Origin: Streptomyces sp. SW4
GTDB taxonomy: Bacteria; Actinomycetota; Actinomycetes; Streptomycetales; Streptomycetaceae
NCBI GenBank assembly: GCA_003248315.1
Contig: QKWM01000004.1
Coordinates: 3,593,001-3,657,000, forward strand
Length of the DNA stretch: 64,000 nt
Direction of reading: 5' to 3'
Part shown: in pieces, positions 46,853 to 55,888 of the stretch
How the letters are laid out: each line of letters opens with the position of its first letter
Position numbering within the stretch: the stretch's first letter is position 1
Notes under the pieces: model-generated
Seen by the model: only the letters and a program-made list of their open reading frames with translations
The model's database searches: none
What the model was told of the DNA's origin: nothing
Program-made: the position numbers and the translations under genes

Positions 46853-49451
46853 GGACGACATACAGGACGGCTCGCCGGGCCAGGCACCGGACGAGCCGGG
46901 GAACGAGGCAGGGTACGTGGCAGGGGACCGCACCGCGGACGCGGAGGACACCGCGATGGACCGGCACACGGACGAGGGGACGCACCCCGGCGGGCCGGCC
47001 GAGGAGGTCTGGTCCGGCAGCTGGGTCGCCGAGCGGCTCGGCGTCGGGCTGACCGGCGACGACCGGCTCACCGGCCTGCTCGGGCTGGCGCTGCGCCGCA
47101 ACCCCAAGCGCGCCCACCTCCTGGTCTCCCGGGCCCTGGGCAAGCACGTCCCCAGTCGCCCTCCGTCGTCCACGGCCACGGCCTCGCCCTCGGCCGGCGG
47201 GTCCGCGAACTGCTCGGGCCCGGCGAGGCCGCCTCCGCCGTCGTCCTCGGCTACGCGGAGACCGCCACCGGCCTCGGCCACTCGGTCGCCGACGGCCTGG
47301 GCCGCGCCGCCTACCTGCACTCCACCCGCCGGCCGGTGGCCTCGGCCGCGCAGGCGGGCGGCTTCGAGGAGTCCCACTCGCACGCCACCTCCCACCTGCT
47401 GCTGCCCGAGGACCCCGGTCTGCTGGCCGGCCCCGGGCCGCTCGTCCTCGTCGACGACGAGTTCTCCACCGGCAACACGGTGCTCAACACCATCCGCGCC
47501 CTGCACGCGCGCTACCCCCGCGAGCGGTACGTCGTCGTCGCCCTCGTCGACATGCGCTCGCCCGCCGACGCCGGCCGGCTCCAGCGGTTCGCCCGGGAGA
47601 TCGGCGCCCGCGTCGACCTGGTCACGGCGGCGTCCGGACCGTACGGCTGCCGGACGGGGTGCTGGAGAAGGGACAGCAGCTGGTGGCGCGGTACGAGCGG
47701 GACGACGCCCCCGCCCCCGCGGCCACCGCGCCCGGGGCGAGGTCCGGCGCGTCGACCTGCACTGGCCGCCCGGCCTCCCCGACGGCGGACGGCACGGCTT
47801 CACCCCCGCCCACCGGGCCCGGCTCGAAGCCGCCCTCCCCGCGATGGCCGGCCGCATCGCGCGGGCCCTGCCGGCCGGCGCGCGCCGCGTCCTCGTCCTC
47901 GGCTTCGAGGAGCTGATGTACGCCCCGCTGCGCCTGGCCTGCGAGCTGGAGCGGACCGCCGGCGCCGAGGTGCGCTTCTCCACCACCACCCGCTCGCCCG
48001 TGCTCGCCGTCGACGACCCCGGCTACGCGATACGCACCCGCCTGGTCTTCCCCGCCCACGACGACCCCGCCGACGGGCCCGGCGACCGCTACGCCTACAA
48101 CGTGGCCGGCCAGGACTTCGATGCCGTCGTCGCCGTCGTCGACAGCCGCGCCGACACCCCCGCGCTGCACGCGCCGGACGGCCTGCTCGCCCGGCTCGCC
48201 GCCCATGTCCCGCACGTCCTGCTCGCGGTCGTCCCGTCGTACGTCCCCGGGGCGCCCGCCCCCGGAGCGCCGCCCGCCCCCGAAAGGCCCGCCATGCTGC
48301 CCGAGCCCCTCCGCGGCCCCGCCTTCTCCTCGTACGCCCCCGAGGAGGTCGGCTGGCTGCTCCAGGACCTGTCGGAGGCGACGCTGGAGGCGCCGACCGA
48401 GGAACGCGAGGAGGCGATCCAGAGCGGCGGCGCGCACTACGCCGAGTCGCTGCCGGTGGAGTACCAGCCCAGCGAGGAGTACCAGCGGCTGTTCCACTCC
48501 GCGCTCGAGGCGTCCGCCGCCCGGCTGGCGCAGGCCGTGGGCACCGTCACCGAACTGGTGCTCGCCGAGAGGTCACCGCAGCCCGTCCTGGTCTCCCTGG
48601 CCCGCGCGGGCACGCCCGTCGGCATCCTGATGCGCCGCTGGGCGCAGTACCGGCACGGCCTGGACCTGCCGCACTACGCGGTGTCCATCGTCCGCGGCCG
48701 CGGCATCGACGCCAACGCGCTGCGCTGGCTGGCCGCCCACCACGACCCCGCCGACGTCGTCTTCGTGGACGGCTGGACCGGCAAGGGCGCCATCACCCGC
48801 GAGCTCGCCGACGCCCTGCGCGCGTTCGAGGCCTCCGACGGCGTCACCGGCTTCGTCCCGGAGATCGCCGTACTGGCCGACCCCGGCTCCTGCGTGCGGA
48901 CCTACGGCACCCGGGACGACTTCCTCATCCCCTCCGCCTGCCTGAACTCCACCGTCTCCGGACTGATATCGCGCACCGTGCTCCGCGCCGACCTGGTCGG
49001 CCCGCACGACTACCACGGCGCGAAGTTCTACCGCGACCTCGCCGGCGCCGACCTGTCGGGCGTCTTCCTCGACGCCGTCTCCGCCCGCTTCGGCGACGTC
49101 GTGGACGCCGCCGAGGCCCACGCCAAGGAACTCCTCGCCGGCGACCGCACCCCCACCTGGGAGGGCTGGTCGGCCGTCGAGCGCATCAGCGCCGAGTACG
49201 GCATCGGCAACGTCAACCTCGTCAAGCCCGGCGTCGGCGAGACCACGCGCGTCCTGCTGCGCCGGGTGCCGTGGAAGATCCTGGCCCGCTCCGGCGCCGG
49301 CCGCGACCTGGACCACGTCCGGCTGCTCGCCGAACAGCGGGGGGTGCCCGTGGAGGAGGTCGACGGCCTGCCCTACACCTGCGTCGGCCTGATCCATCCC
49401 CGGTACACGCGCGGGGCGACCGGCGCCGACGGCAAGGCGGTGACGGCCTGA
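46839..49451 (+). CDS. fused phosphoribosyltransferase-TRSP and StiP-PELOTA protein of the Ter cluster
   Basis: About 871 residues. After a loose acidic N-terminus (to about 75) comes a PRTase_2 domain with the PRPP motif VLVDDEFSTGNTVLN. Next is a TRSP domain (VLVLGFEELMYAPLRLA; FSTTTRSPVLAVDDPG). A Pro/Ala/Gly linker leads to a StiP/PRTase_1-type half (GWLLQDLSEATLEAPTEERE; VLVSLARAGTPVGILMRRW; ADPGSCVRTYGTRDDF), and a PELOTA-type RNA-binding end (KPGVGETTRVLLRRVPW). Three missing bases, near 47150, 47640 and 47735, all lie in the PRTase part and together restore the frame. No stop separates the halves, though an ATG at 48294 with GAAAGG upstream could start the second half separately. In other bacteria these halves are separate Ter-associated genes. 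Confidence 0.75.
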   Translation: MNDARDDIQDGSPGQAPDEPGNEAGYVAGDRTADAEDTAMDRHTDEGTHPGGPAEEVWSGSWVAERLGVGLTGDDRLTGLLGLALRRNPKRAHLLVSRALGKHVPSRPPSSTATASPSAGGSANCSGPARPPPPSSSATRRPPPASATRSPTAWAAPPTCTPPAGRWPRPRRRAASRSPTRTPPPTCCCPRTPVCWPAPGRSSSSTTSSPPATRCSTPSAPCTRATPASGTSSSPSSTCARPPTPAGSSGSPGRSAPASTWSRRRPDRTAAGRGAGEGTAAGGAVRAGRRPRPRGHRARGEVRRVDLHWPPGLPDGGRHGFTPAHRARLEAALPAMAGRIARALPAGARRVLVLGFEELMYAPLRLACELERTAGAEVRFSTTTRSPVLAVDDPGYAIRTRLVFPAHDDPADGPGDRYAYNVAGQDFDAVVAVVDSRADTPALHAPDGLLARLAAHVPHVLLAVVPSYVPGAPAPGAPPAPERPAMLPEPLRGPAFSSYAPEEVGWLLQDLSEATLEAPTEEREEAIQSGGAHYAESLPVEYQPSEEYQRLFHSALEASAARLAQAVGTVTELVLAERSPQPVLVSLARAGTPVGILMRRWAQYRHGLDLPHYAVSIVRGRGIDANALRWLAAHHDPADVVFVDGWTGKGAITRELADALRAFEASDGVTGFVPEIAVLADPGSCVRTYGTRDDFLIPSACLNSTVSGLISRTVLRADLVGPHDYHGAKFYRDLAGADLSGVFLDAVSARFGDVVDAAEAHAKELLAGDRTPTWEGWSAVERISAEYGIGNVNLVKPGVGETTRVLLRRVPWKILARSGAGRDLDHVRLLAEQRGVPVEEVDGLPYTCVGLIHPRYTRGATGADGKAVTA

Positions 49452-50262
49452 TGACCGTGCTCGTGGCGAGCGACCTCGACCGGACGCTCATCTACTCCGC
49501 CGCCGCGCTGGCGCTGACCATGCCCGACGCCCGCGCCCCCCGGCTGCTGTGCGTGGAGGTCCACGAGAGCAGGCCGCTGTCCTACCTGACGGAGACGGCC
49601 GCCGGGCTGCTCACCGAGCTGGGCGACGCCGCCGTGTTCGTGCCGACCACGACCCGCACCCGCAAGCAGTACCAGCGGATCAACCTGCCCGGCCCGCCGC
49701 CCGCGTACGCGATCTGCGCCAACGGCGGCCATCTGCTGGTGGACGGGGAGACCGACCGGGACTGGCACGCCCGCGTGACCGCGCGGCTGGCCGACGAGTG
49801 CGCCTCGCTGCACGAGGTGCAGGAACACCTGATGCGGACCGCGGACCCCGTCTGGGTGCGCAAGCACCGCACCGCCGAGGACCTCTTCGCCTACCTCGTC
49901 GTCGAACGGGAGCTGCTGCCCGAGGACTGGGTGAAGGAACTCGCCGTGTGGGCCGAGAACCGGGGCTGGACGGTGTCCCTCCAGGGCCGCAAGCTCTACG
50001 CCGTCCCAAGCCGCTCACCAAGAGCGCCGCCGTCCGCGAGGTCGCCCGCCGCACGGGCGCCGGCCTCACCCTCGCCGCCGGCGACTCCCTGCTCGACGCC
50101 GACCTGCTGCTCGCGGCGGACCGGGGCTGGCGCCCGGGCCACGGGGAACTGGCGGACGCCGGCTGGACGGCGCCGGCGATCAGCGCCCTGCCCGAGCGCG
50201 GGGTGCTCGCCGGTGAGCGGATTCTGCGGGAGTTCCTGCGGGCGGCCCGCTCGTCCGGCTGA
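49451..50262 (+). CDS. HAD-family hydrolase of the Ter cluster
   Basis: About 271 residues. ATG overlaps the preceding stop by one base (TGATG), so it is translationally coupled to the PRTase-StiP gene. HAD motif I VASDLDRTLIYS, a threonine-rich motif II region FVPTTTRTRKQY, and motif IV AGDSLLDADLLL. Resembles the Cof/sucrose-phosphatase branch with a C2 cap. One base is missing in CCC near 50008. In Ter operons such a phosphatase may process the product of the PRTase or aldolase; inferred only. Its last 83 bases overlap the convergent dedA gene. Confidence 0.85.
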
Positions 50263-50929
50263 CGTCGCCGGGGCGGGTGCCCTGCGGCTCCTCGCGGTGC
50301 CCGCGCCCGCCCCGCCTGCGCCGGCCGGCCCCCGGCCGCAGCAGCCGTACGACGACGAACGCGAGCAGGGCCACGGCCGCCGCGACGAGGACGACCTTCG
50401 AGTAGGCGGAGGCGATGTCCGTCACCCGGGACCAGTTGTCGCCCAGGGTGTAGCCGGCGAGGACGAACGCCGTGTTCCAGATCGCGCTGCCCAGCGTGGT
50501 CAGGCCCAGGAAGACGGGCAGCGGCATCCGCTCGACACCGGCCGGCACGGAGATCATGCTGCGGAAGATCGGGATCATCCGGCCGAAGAACACCGCCTTG
50601 GTGCCGTGCCGCTGGAACCAGGCCTCGGTCTTCTCGATGTCGGCCACCTTCACCAGCGGCAGCCGGGCCGCGATCGCCAGGGTGCGGTCGCGGCCGAGCA
50701 GCGCGCCCACCCCGTAGAGGGCGAGGGCGCCGATCACCGACCCCGCCGTCGTCCACAGCAGGACGGCGAGCAGATCCATCCGGCCGGAACTCGCCGCGAA
50801 CCCGGCGAGGGGCAGGATCACCTCGCTCGGCAGCGGCGGGAACAGGTTCTCCAGGGCGATGGCGATCCCGGCGCCGGGTGCGCCGAGCCCGTCCATCAGG
50901 TCGTTGATCCACTGCGGTGCGGCCGTCAT
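50180..50929 (-). CDS. DedA-family membrane protein
   Basis: About 249 residues. DedA/VTT proteins act as lipid (undecaprenyl-phosphate or phospholipid) flippases. ENLFPPLPSEVILPLAGFAA and FFGRMIPIFRSMISVPAGVERM are the two diagnostic segments, with helices around LAVLLWTTAGSVIGALALYG and VVLVAAAVALLAFVVVRL. The 45-residue basic tail (RRRRGGRGHREEPQG) overlaps the 3' end of the HAD gene. The overlap could not be removed by a single base correction. Confidence 0.87.
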   Translation of the reverse strand: MTAAPQWINDLMDGLGAPGAGIAIALENLFPPLPSEVILPLAGFAASSGRMDLLAVLLWTTAGSVIGALALYGVGALLGRDRTLAIAARLPLVKVADIEKTEAWFQRHGTKAVFFGRMIPIFRSMISVPAGVERMPLPVFLGLTTLGSAIWNTAFVLAGYTLGDNWSRVTDIASAYSKVVLVAAAVALLAFVVVRLLRPGAGRRRRGGRGHREEPQGTRPGDVSRTSGPPAGTPAESAHRRAPRARAGR

Positions 50930-50977
50930 GGGGCCCAGGCTACGGAAACGGACCTGAAGGGAACCTGAGGGCGTCCC

Positions 50978-51198
50978 TCAGCCGCAGCAGCCGCCCCCGC
51001 AGCAGCCGCCGCCTCCGCCGCCGGAGGGGGCCGCCGGCGCGGACCCGGTGGAGGAGCCGCCGACCGCGACCGTCGACAGGAGCTTGACCGTGTCGTCGTG
51101 GCCGGCGGGCAGGGGGCGGGGGCGGAGGACTCGGCCATGGGACGGCTCAGTTCGAAGGTGTCGCCGCAGCTGCGGCACCGGTACTCGTAGCGAGGCAT
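50978..51198 (-). CDS. FmdB-type zinc-ribbon protein
   Basis: About 74 residues. MPRYEYRCRSCGDTFELSRP holds the first CxxC; a second Cys pair is incomplete (ESSAPAPCPAGHD). The end is very Gly/Cys-rich: GGGGGGCCGGGCCG. One base is missing near 51112 in the middle. FmdB-like proteins are putative regulators or small metal-binding proteins; the cysteine tail may bind extra metal. Confidence 0.75.
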
Positions 51199-51260
51199 GC
51201 GCTCAGGTTAACCGGCGTCCCGGTCCCCTCCCAGGTCCCCGCGGGAGCCGGGGGTGTCGC

Positions 51261-52763
51261 TCAGTGGCCGGCGCCGCGCTCCTCGCGGATCCGGGTGACG
51301 ACGCCGGCCACCGTCCGGCGGACCGCCTCCGTCTCCGTCAGGAAGTGCCAGTAGTCCGGGTGCCGGCCCTCCAGCGTGGCGACGGCGCGCTCCAGGCGGG
51401 CCACCGAGTCGTCCAGCGGGCGCGCGTGCCGCGGGTCGGGGGTGTTGCGGCCGGCCATGGCGAGGCGCTGGGCGTCGCGGATGGCGAACCGGGTCCGCTC
51501 GATCTCCTGCTGTGGGTCCTTCTGCACGGCGTTCAGCTGCCGCAGCCGGTCACCGGCGGCCGACATGGCGTCGTCGGTGGCGTTCAGCAGGGCGCGCACG
51601 GTCGACAGCAGCGCCGTGGCGTCGGGCCAGCGCTGCTCGTCCCGGGCGGCCTGCGCCTCGGCGAGCTTCCGCTCGGCCTGCCGGACGTTCTCGGCGGCCT
51701 GGTCCGGCACGTGCTGGAGGTCCTGCCAGCAGGCGACGGTGAAGCGCCGCCGCAGCTCGCTGAGGACCGGCTCCACCTGCTCGGCACGGGTGGTCAGGGC
51801 CTGGGCGCGGGTGCGCAGCGACACCAGCCGGGTGCTGATCTCGGCGGCGCGCTCGGGGAGCCGCTCCGCCTCGGCGCGGACCGCCTCGGCCTCCCGGGTG
51901 ACCCGCTCGGCGCGTTCGAGGGTCTGCGGTACGCCGTGCCGCCCGGCGCCCTGGTTCAGCTTGGTCAGCTCCGGGCCCAGCGCGGCCAGCCGGGCGGCCA
52001 GGCCGTCCGCCTTCAGGCCCGCGTTCCGGGTGGCGTCCAGGGCGTCGGAGGCGGCGAGCAGGGACTGCCGGGCGCGTTCGACGGCCGGCGCCAGCCGGGC
52101 CAGCTGGGTCTCGGCCTTGCCGATGAGGGGGCCCAGGCCCTCGGCGAACCGGTCGAGGTCCCGCTTGACCCGGACCAGCTCGTCCTTGGCGGCGGTCAGC
52201 TCGGTGCGGGCGCGGGCGGCGGCGGACGCCTCCAGATCGTCCCGGTCGAGGTCATGGGCGTCGACGGCGCTGATGTAGCGGTGGCTGACCTCGTCGATGC
52301 GCCGGCCGAGGGCCTCGAAGTCGGCGACGGCTCGCCGGGCGCCGGGGGAGTCGTCGACGGCCGTGATGGTCTCGATGGAGATCCGCAGGTCGCGCTGGGC
52401 GGTGTCCAGTTCGTAGAAGGCCTCGGCGGCGGCGTCCTTGGCGGCCTGGGCCTCCGCCCGCTGGCTCTCGGCCCGGCCCCCGAACCAGCGCCGGGTGCCG
52501 CCGCCGGCGAACGCGGTCGGCAGCACCAGCGCGGCGACCAGCGGCAGACCCGCGAGCGCGAGGGCGTCCCGCAGCACCCCGGCCCGGCGCCGGCGCGGCA
52601 CACCGCGGGAGACGCGGGGGTCTGCCGCACGGGAGGTGCGGGGGCCTGCCGCACGGGAGGGGCGGGGGCCTGGTCCGGGGGACGCGTGAGGCGCTGTTCC
52701 CTGGGACACGGGCGCGCACGGCACCCTCGGCGGCGATTCCGGCTGCGCTGGTGTCGCCGTCAC
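51261..52763 (-). CDS. membrane-anchored coiled-coil protein of unknown function
   Basis: 500 residues, intact, GTG start. A Pro/Ser/Arg-rich N-terminal cytoplasmic part with repeats such as RTSRAADPRVSR precedes one membrane helix, ALALAGLPLVAALVLPTAFAG (about residues 67-87). The remaining 400 residues are almost entirely helical and rich in Ala, Glu, Arg and Leu in heptad order, for example AKDELVRVKRDLDRFAEGL and AERKLAEAQAARDEQRW. This predicts a long coiled-coil rod outside the membrane. No enzyme motif. Possibly an envelope-structural protein. Confidence 0.75.
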   Translation of the reverse strand: MTATPAQPESPPRVPCAPVSQGTAPHASPGPGPRPSRAAGPRTSRAADPRVSRGVPRRRRAGVLRDALALAGLPLVAALVLPTAFAGGGTRRWFGGRAESQRAEAQAAKDAAAEAFYELDTAQRDLRISIETITAVDDSPGARRAVADFEALGRRIDEVSHRYISAVDAHDLDRDDLEASAAARARTELTAAKDELVRVKRDLDRFAEGLGPLIGKAETQLARLAPAVERARQSLLAASDALDATRNAGLKADGLAARLAALGPELTKLNQGAGRHGVPQTLERAERVTREAEAVRAEAERLPERAAEISTRLVSLRTRAQALTTRAEQVEPVLSELRRRFTVACWQDLQHVPDQAAENVRQAERKLAEAQAARDEQRWPDATALLSTVRALLNATDDAMSAAGDRLRQLNAVQKDPQQEIERTRFAIRDAQRLAMAGRNTPDPRHARPLDDSVARLERAVATLEGRHPDYWHFLTETEAVRRTVAGVVTRIREERGAGH

Positions 52764-52834
52764 ATCCCTCTCCCGTGTCGTCCGCCCTGCCCGGGTTCAT
52801 TCTCCCACCCGTTAGGGACGAACACACGGCCCGG

Positions 52835-53617
52835 TCAGTTCGCCGTTCGCACGGTGACTTCGCCGTCGGCGGTGCGCGCCTTCACCACATGGGCGCTGGA
52901 CTCGTCGCGGGGCACGGACACGTCGACCGAGCCGTCGTCGGTGGTGGCCGTCACCTTGTAGGCGGCCCGGGGCAGGCCGACGGTCACCGACCCGTCGTCG
53001 CTGCGCGAGTCCACCAGGTCGGGCACGGCACCCAGGTCGAGGCGGACCGAGCCGTCCTTCGTGTGCGCCTTCACGGTCCGGGACGAGACCTCGGCGCGGA
53101 CCGCACCGTCGTCGCTGCTGAGGTCGAGCGGTCCGGTGGAGTCGGTGACGTGCACGGATCCGTCGGCGGTGCGGATGCTCAGCGCGTCGCGGAACCCGCG
53201 TGCCCGCACGCTGCCGTCGTCCTCCTCGGCCCGGACGGCGACGCCCCGGGGCACCTCGATCCGGTGCTTGGCCGAGCAGTCGGCGACGAAGCCGGAGCAG
53301 TGCAGCCGCAGCACCAGGCGGTCGTTCTCCATCGTCCACGTCACCTCGGGCTCGTCGCCGACGGCGACCGACCCCTGCCACCACCGGGTGACCTCGACGC
53401 GGCCCGGCTCGGCGCCGTCCACGGCGACGATCTCCAGCGCGGAGTCGTCGGAGTCCACGGTGAGTGTGCGGCCGTGGAGCGCGAACGTCCGGTGCTCGGG
53501 CTCCTTGTCCTGCGCGGCGGAGGAGCAGGCGCTCAGACCCGCGACGAGCACGGCTGCGGCACCGGCGACGGCGAGCGCGCGGACGGGGACGGTGCGGGTG
53601 CGGGTACGGGCGGGCAT
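52835..53617 (-). CDS. DUF4097 beta-helix lipoprotein
   Basis: About 260 residues, intact; lipobox LSAC at the end of the signal peptide. A right-handed beta-helix is suggested by seven or so repeats of a D-G-S-V turn: EDDGSVRAR, TADGSVHVT, SDDGAVRAE, TKDGSVRLD, SDDGSVTVG, TDDGSVDVS and TADGEVTVR. DUF4097 proteins are putative surface adhesins or envelope scaffold proteins; no catalytic residues are visible. Confidence 0.85.
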   Translation of the reverse strand: MPARTRTRTVPVRALAVAGAAAVLVAGLSACSSAAQDKEPEHRTFALHGRTLTVDSDDSALEIVAVDGAEPGRVEVTRWWQGSVAVGDEPEVTWTMENDRLVLRLHCSGFVADCSAKHRIEVPRGVAVRAEEDDGSVRARGFRDALSIRTADGSVHVTDSTGPLDLSSDDGAVRAEVSSRTVKAHTKDGSVRLDLGAVPDLVDSRSDDGSVTVGLPRAAYKVTATTDDGSVDVSVPRDESSAHVVKARTADGEVTVRTAN

Positions 53618-53839
53618 GGCGGTCTCTCCCCTGCTGGCGGTCGGCGGATCCGGCCGGCACCCGAAGGGGGCGCGAGCGGACTCCTCGACCGTACGGAGCG
53701 GGGGTCCGCGGCGGGATCCGGGACGCTACCGGATCCGGGGTGGGGTTAACCCCAGGCCCCGCGACCGCGGGCCGTGGACCGGGGCCCGCCGGGGTTTGCG
53801 GCGCAGTGCCCCGGGCAATGTAGGCTGTCGACTCGTCCT

Positions 53840-53914
<75 letters not shown>

Positions 53915-53938
53915 GGACCGACGTCGGACGTCGGTGAC

Positions 53939-53967
53939 GAGGCCCCCGGGAGACCGCCCGGGGCCTC
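53939..53967 (+). terminator. terminator of tRNA-Val
   Basis: GAGGCCCCCGGG pairs with CCCGGGGCCTC around AGACCG with one bulged C, 24 bases after the tRNA. Confidence 0.75.
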
Positions 53968-53994
53968 TTGTCGTGGCTTCCGTAGGATGTGGCC

Positions 53995-54549
53995 GTGATC
54001 AGTGCCGGGCAGCGCGTGTGCCGACCGCCGACGCGGTGGTGGCGGGCCGTGTCCGTGCTCGCACTGCTGGCGGGCCTGCTGGCCATGCACGGCCTCGCCC
54101 CGGGCGGCGGCCTGCCCGGCCCCTCCGGCCCGCACGCCGGGAACCACACCCACCACCACGCCCGGCCCGCCGCGTCCCACGCCCAGGCCCAGGCCCGGCC
54201 CGCCGCTCACGCCCAGGCCCGATCCGCCGCCCCCCACGCCCTGTCCGGCGCCACGTACGCCCGGACCAGCGGGCAGGACGGCTCCGGGCCCGCCGCGGAC
54301 GTCGCCCGTGCCCACGCCCGCGCCCACGCCTGTGCCGACGACGGGCACGACGGCGGCGGGCACCCCCGGCACGCCGACGCCACCTGTGCGTCGGGCGCCG
54401 TCGCGGGCGGTCCGGCGCTGCCCGCACCGGTGCCCGGCCCGGTGGCGGCCGTGGCGGACGCCGAGGCGGTACGGACGGGTCCGGCCGAGGCGCCCGACGG
54501 TGCCCGGTCCCCGCCGTCCCTGGCGGAACTCCAGCTGCTGCGGATCTAG
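53995..54549 (+). CDS. DUF6153-like His/Ala-rich secreted protein
   Basis: About 184 residues, function unknown. GTG at 53995 (VISAGQRVC); GTG two codons upstream is possible. A signal anchor, AVSVLALLAGLLAMHGLAPGG, is followed by a His-rich segment, AGNHTHHHARPAASHAQAQA, and more His/Asp near HACADDGHDGGGHPRHADAT. Such a composition suggests metal binding, for example copper. It lies 78 bases before the DUF305 gene, and the pair is common in Streptomyces, so a shared metal-handling role is likely but unproven. Confidence 0.72.
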   Translation: MISAGQRVCRPPTRWWRAVSVLALLAGLLAMHGLAPGGGLPGPSGPHAGNHTHHHARPAASHAQAQARPAAHAQARSAAPHALSGATYARTSGQDGSGPAADVARAHARAHACADDGHDGGGHPRHADATCASGAVAGGPALPAPVPGPVAAVADAEAVRTGPAEAPDGARSPPSLAELQLLRI

Positions 54550-54627
54550 ACACCGCCCCGTGCCGCGCCCCGGCGGGCGCGGTGCTCACGCGCGTCGACA
54601 TCCCTTCCACCAGCAGGAGTTCACACC

Positions 54628-55338
54628 ATGACGCACACCCGGCACACCCGTACCCGCATCCGTACCCGGGCCCGTACCCGAGGGGCCCTCGCGGCCGCGG
54701 CGGCGACCGCCGCCCTGCTCCTCGCCGCCTGCGGCGGCAGCAAAGACGCCGACGGGGGCCCGGCCGGCGGTCACGACGGCCACGGCTCGTCGTCCGCGAG
54801 CGCGGGCGCCACGCCGTCGGCGGGCGCCTCGGCCGCCGACGGCGCGCACAACGCCCAGGACGTCGCCTTCGCGCAGGGCATGATCCCGCACCACCGGCAG
54901 GCACTGGAGATGGCGCGGCTCGCGGCCGGCCGGTCCGCCTCCGCGCAGGTGAAGGACCTCGCCTCCCGCATCGAGCGGGCCCAGGACCCGGAGATCCGGA
55001 CCATGTCCGGCTGGCTGCGGGCCTGGGGCGAGGACGTGCCCCCGGCGGCCTCCCCGTCCGGACCGCACGGGTCGGACCACGAGGACCACTCGGGCCACTC
55101 CGGTATGCCCGGGATGATGGACGCCGAGGAGATGGCGGAGCTGGGGACGGCCGAGGGCGAGGAGTTCGACCGGCTCTTCCTGACCCTCATGGTCGAACAC
55201 CACGAGGGCGCCGTGGAGATGGCCACGACGCAGCGGGAGAAGGGCCGGTACGGTCCGGCCAAGGCGATGGCCGAGGACATCGTCCGCGCCCAGAAGGCCG
55301 AGATCACCGAGATGAACGGGCTCCTCGGCAAGGGCTGA
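54628..55338 (+). CDS. DUF305 lipoprotein
   Basis: 236 residues, intact; ATG with AGGAG upstream. The first 20 residues are an Arg/Thr-rich stretch (MTHTRHTRTRIRTRARTRGA) leading to a lipobox LAAC. Two DUF305 half-domains each carry an HH motif: AFAQGMIPHHRQALEMARL and LFLTLMVEHHEGAVEMATT. Between them is a His-rich linker (GSDHEDHSGHSGMPGMM). Ferritin-like helical fold; copper binding is proposed for the family. Confidence 0.85.
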   Translation: MTHTRHTRTRIRTRARTRGALAAAAATAALLLAACGGSKDADGGPAGGHDGHGSSSASAGATPSAGASAADGAHNAQDVAFAQGMIPHHRQALEMARLAAGRSASAQVKDLASRIERAQDPEIRTMSGWLRAWGEDVPPAASPSGPHGSDHEDHSGHSGMPGMMDAEEMAELGTAEGEEFDRLFLTLMVEHHEGAVEMATTQREKGRYGPAKAMAEDIVRAQKAEITEMNGLLGKG

Positions 55339-55423
55339 CCCGCCCCGCTCCGGCGGTCGTGTCGCTGCCGCCGCCGGCCCGCCCGGCGCGGCGGCCCCGC
55401 CCGCCGGGCGGCTCCCGTCGCGG

Positions 55424-55780
55424 CTACGAGCCCTGCCCGGTGTCCTCGCCGGGCGGGGTCTCGTGGGCGTGCTTCAGCCGGCTGCGGGCGTGCACCGCTT
55501 CGGGGCCGGTGAACTCCGACCAGTACCGGTGGGTGCTGACGAACACGGCCAGCTCGCGCTCGCGCCGCCGCAGCTTCTCGACCTCGGCCTGTTCGTCCGC
55601 CGTCCAGCCCGGGGAGGCCGGGCGCTCGACCTTGCGCCAGCCGGTGTCGTCGGAGAAGCCGTCCAGCGGTTCGACGGACCAGGGGAGCCGTTTCAGCAGG
55701 GCCGACAGCTCGGCCCGGACCTGATGCAGTTCCTCCTGACCGGCGAGGAGGTCACTCGGAAAGTCATAGGTCGTAGCCAC
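55424..55780 (-). CDS. conserved actinobacterial protein of unknown function
   Basis: 118 residues, intact, GTG start VATTYDFPSDLLAGQEEL. Mostly helical: LHQVRAELSALLKRLPWSV, and EKLRRRERELAVFVSTHRYW. No signal peptide, membrane helix or motif I can name. I recall close relatives annotated only as hypothetical proteins. Confidence 0.7.
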   Translation of the reverse strand: MATTYDFPSDLLAGQEELHQVRAELSALLKRLPWSVEPLDGFSDDTGWRKVERPASPGWTADEQAEVEKLRRRERELAVFVSTHRYWSEFTGPEAVHARSRLKHAHETPPGEDTGQGS

Positions 55781-55888
55781 GGCCCAATGATACTCCTGTT
55801 CGATTTTGTGGCGCGCGTTCCTCGGGCTCGTTCCCGGGGTTCACTCGAACGGGTGCCGGGAGGTCCGGTGCGGGGTCAGACTGGGGTC

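Noticed and set aside
47336..50968. A 1210-codon open frame through the PRTase, HAD and DedA genes
   Set aside because: Apart from its first 100 codons, which are the true PRTase frame before a base loss, it is Arg/Pro/Gly-rich shadow sequence across three recognised genes.
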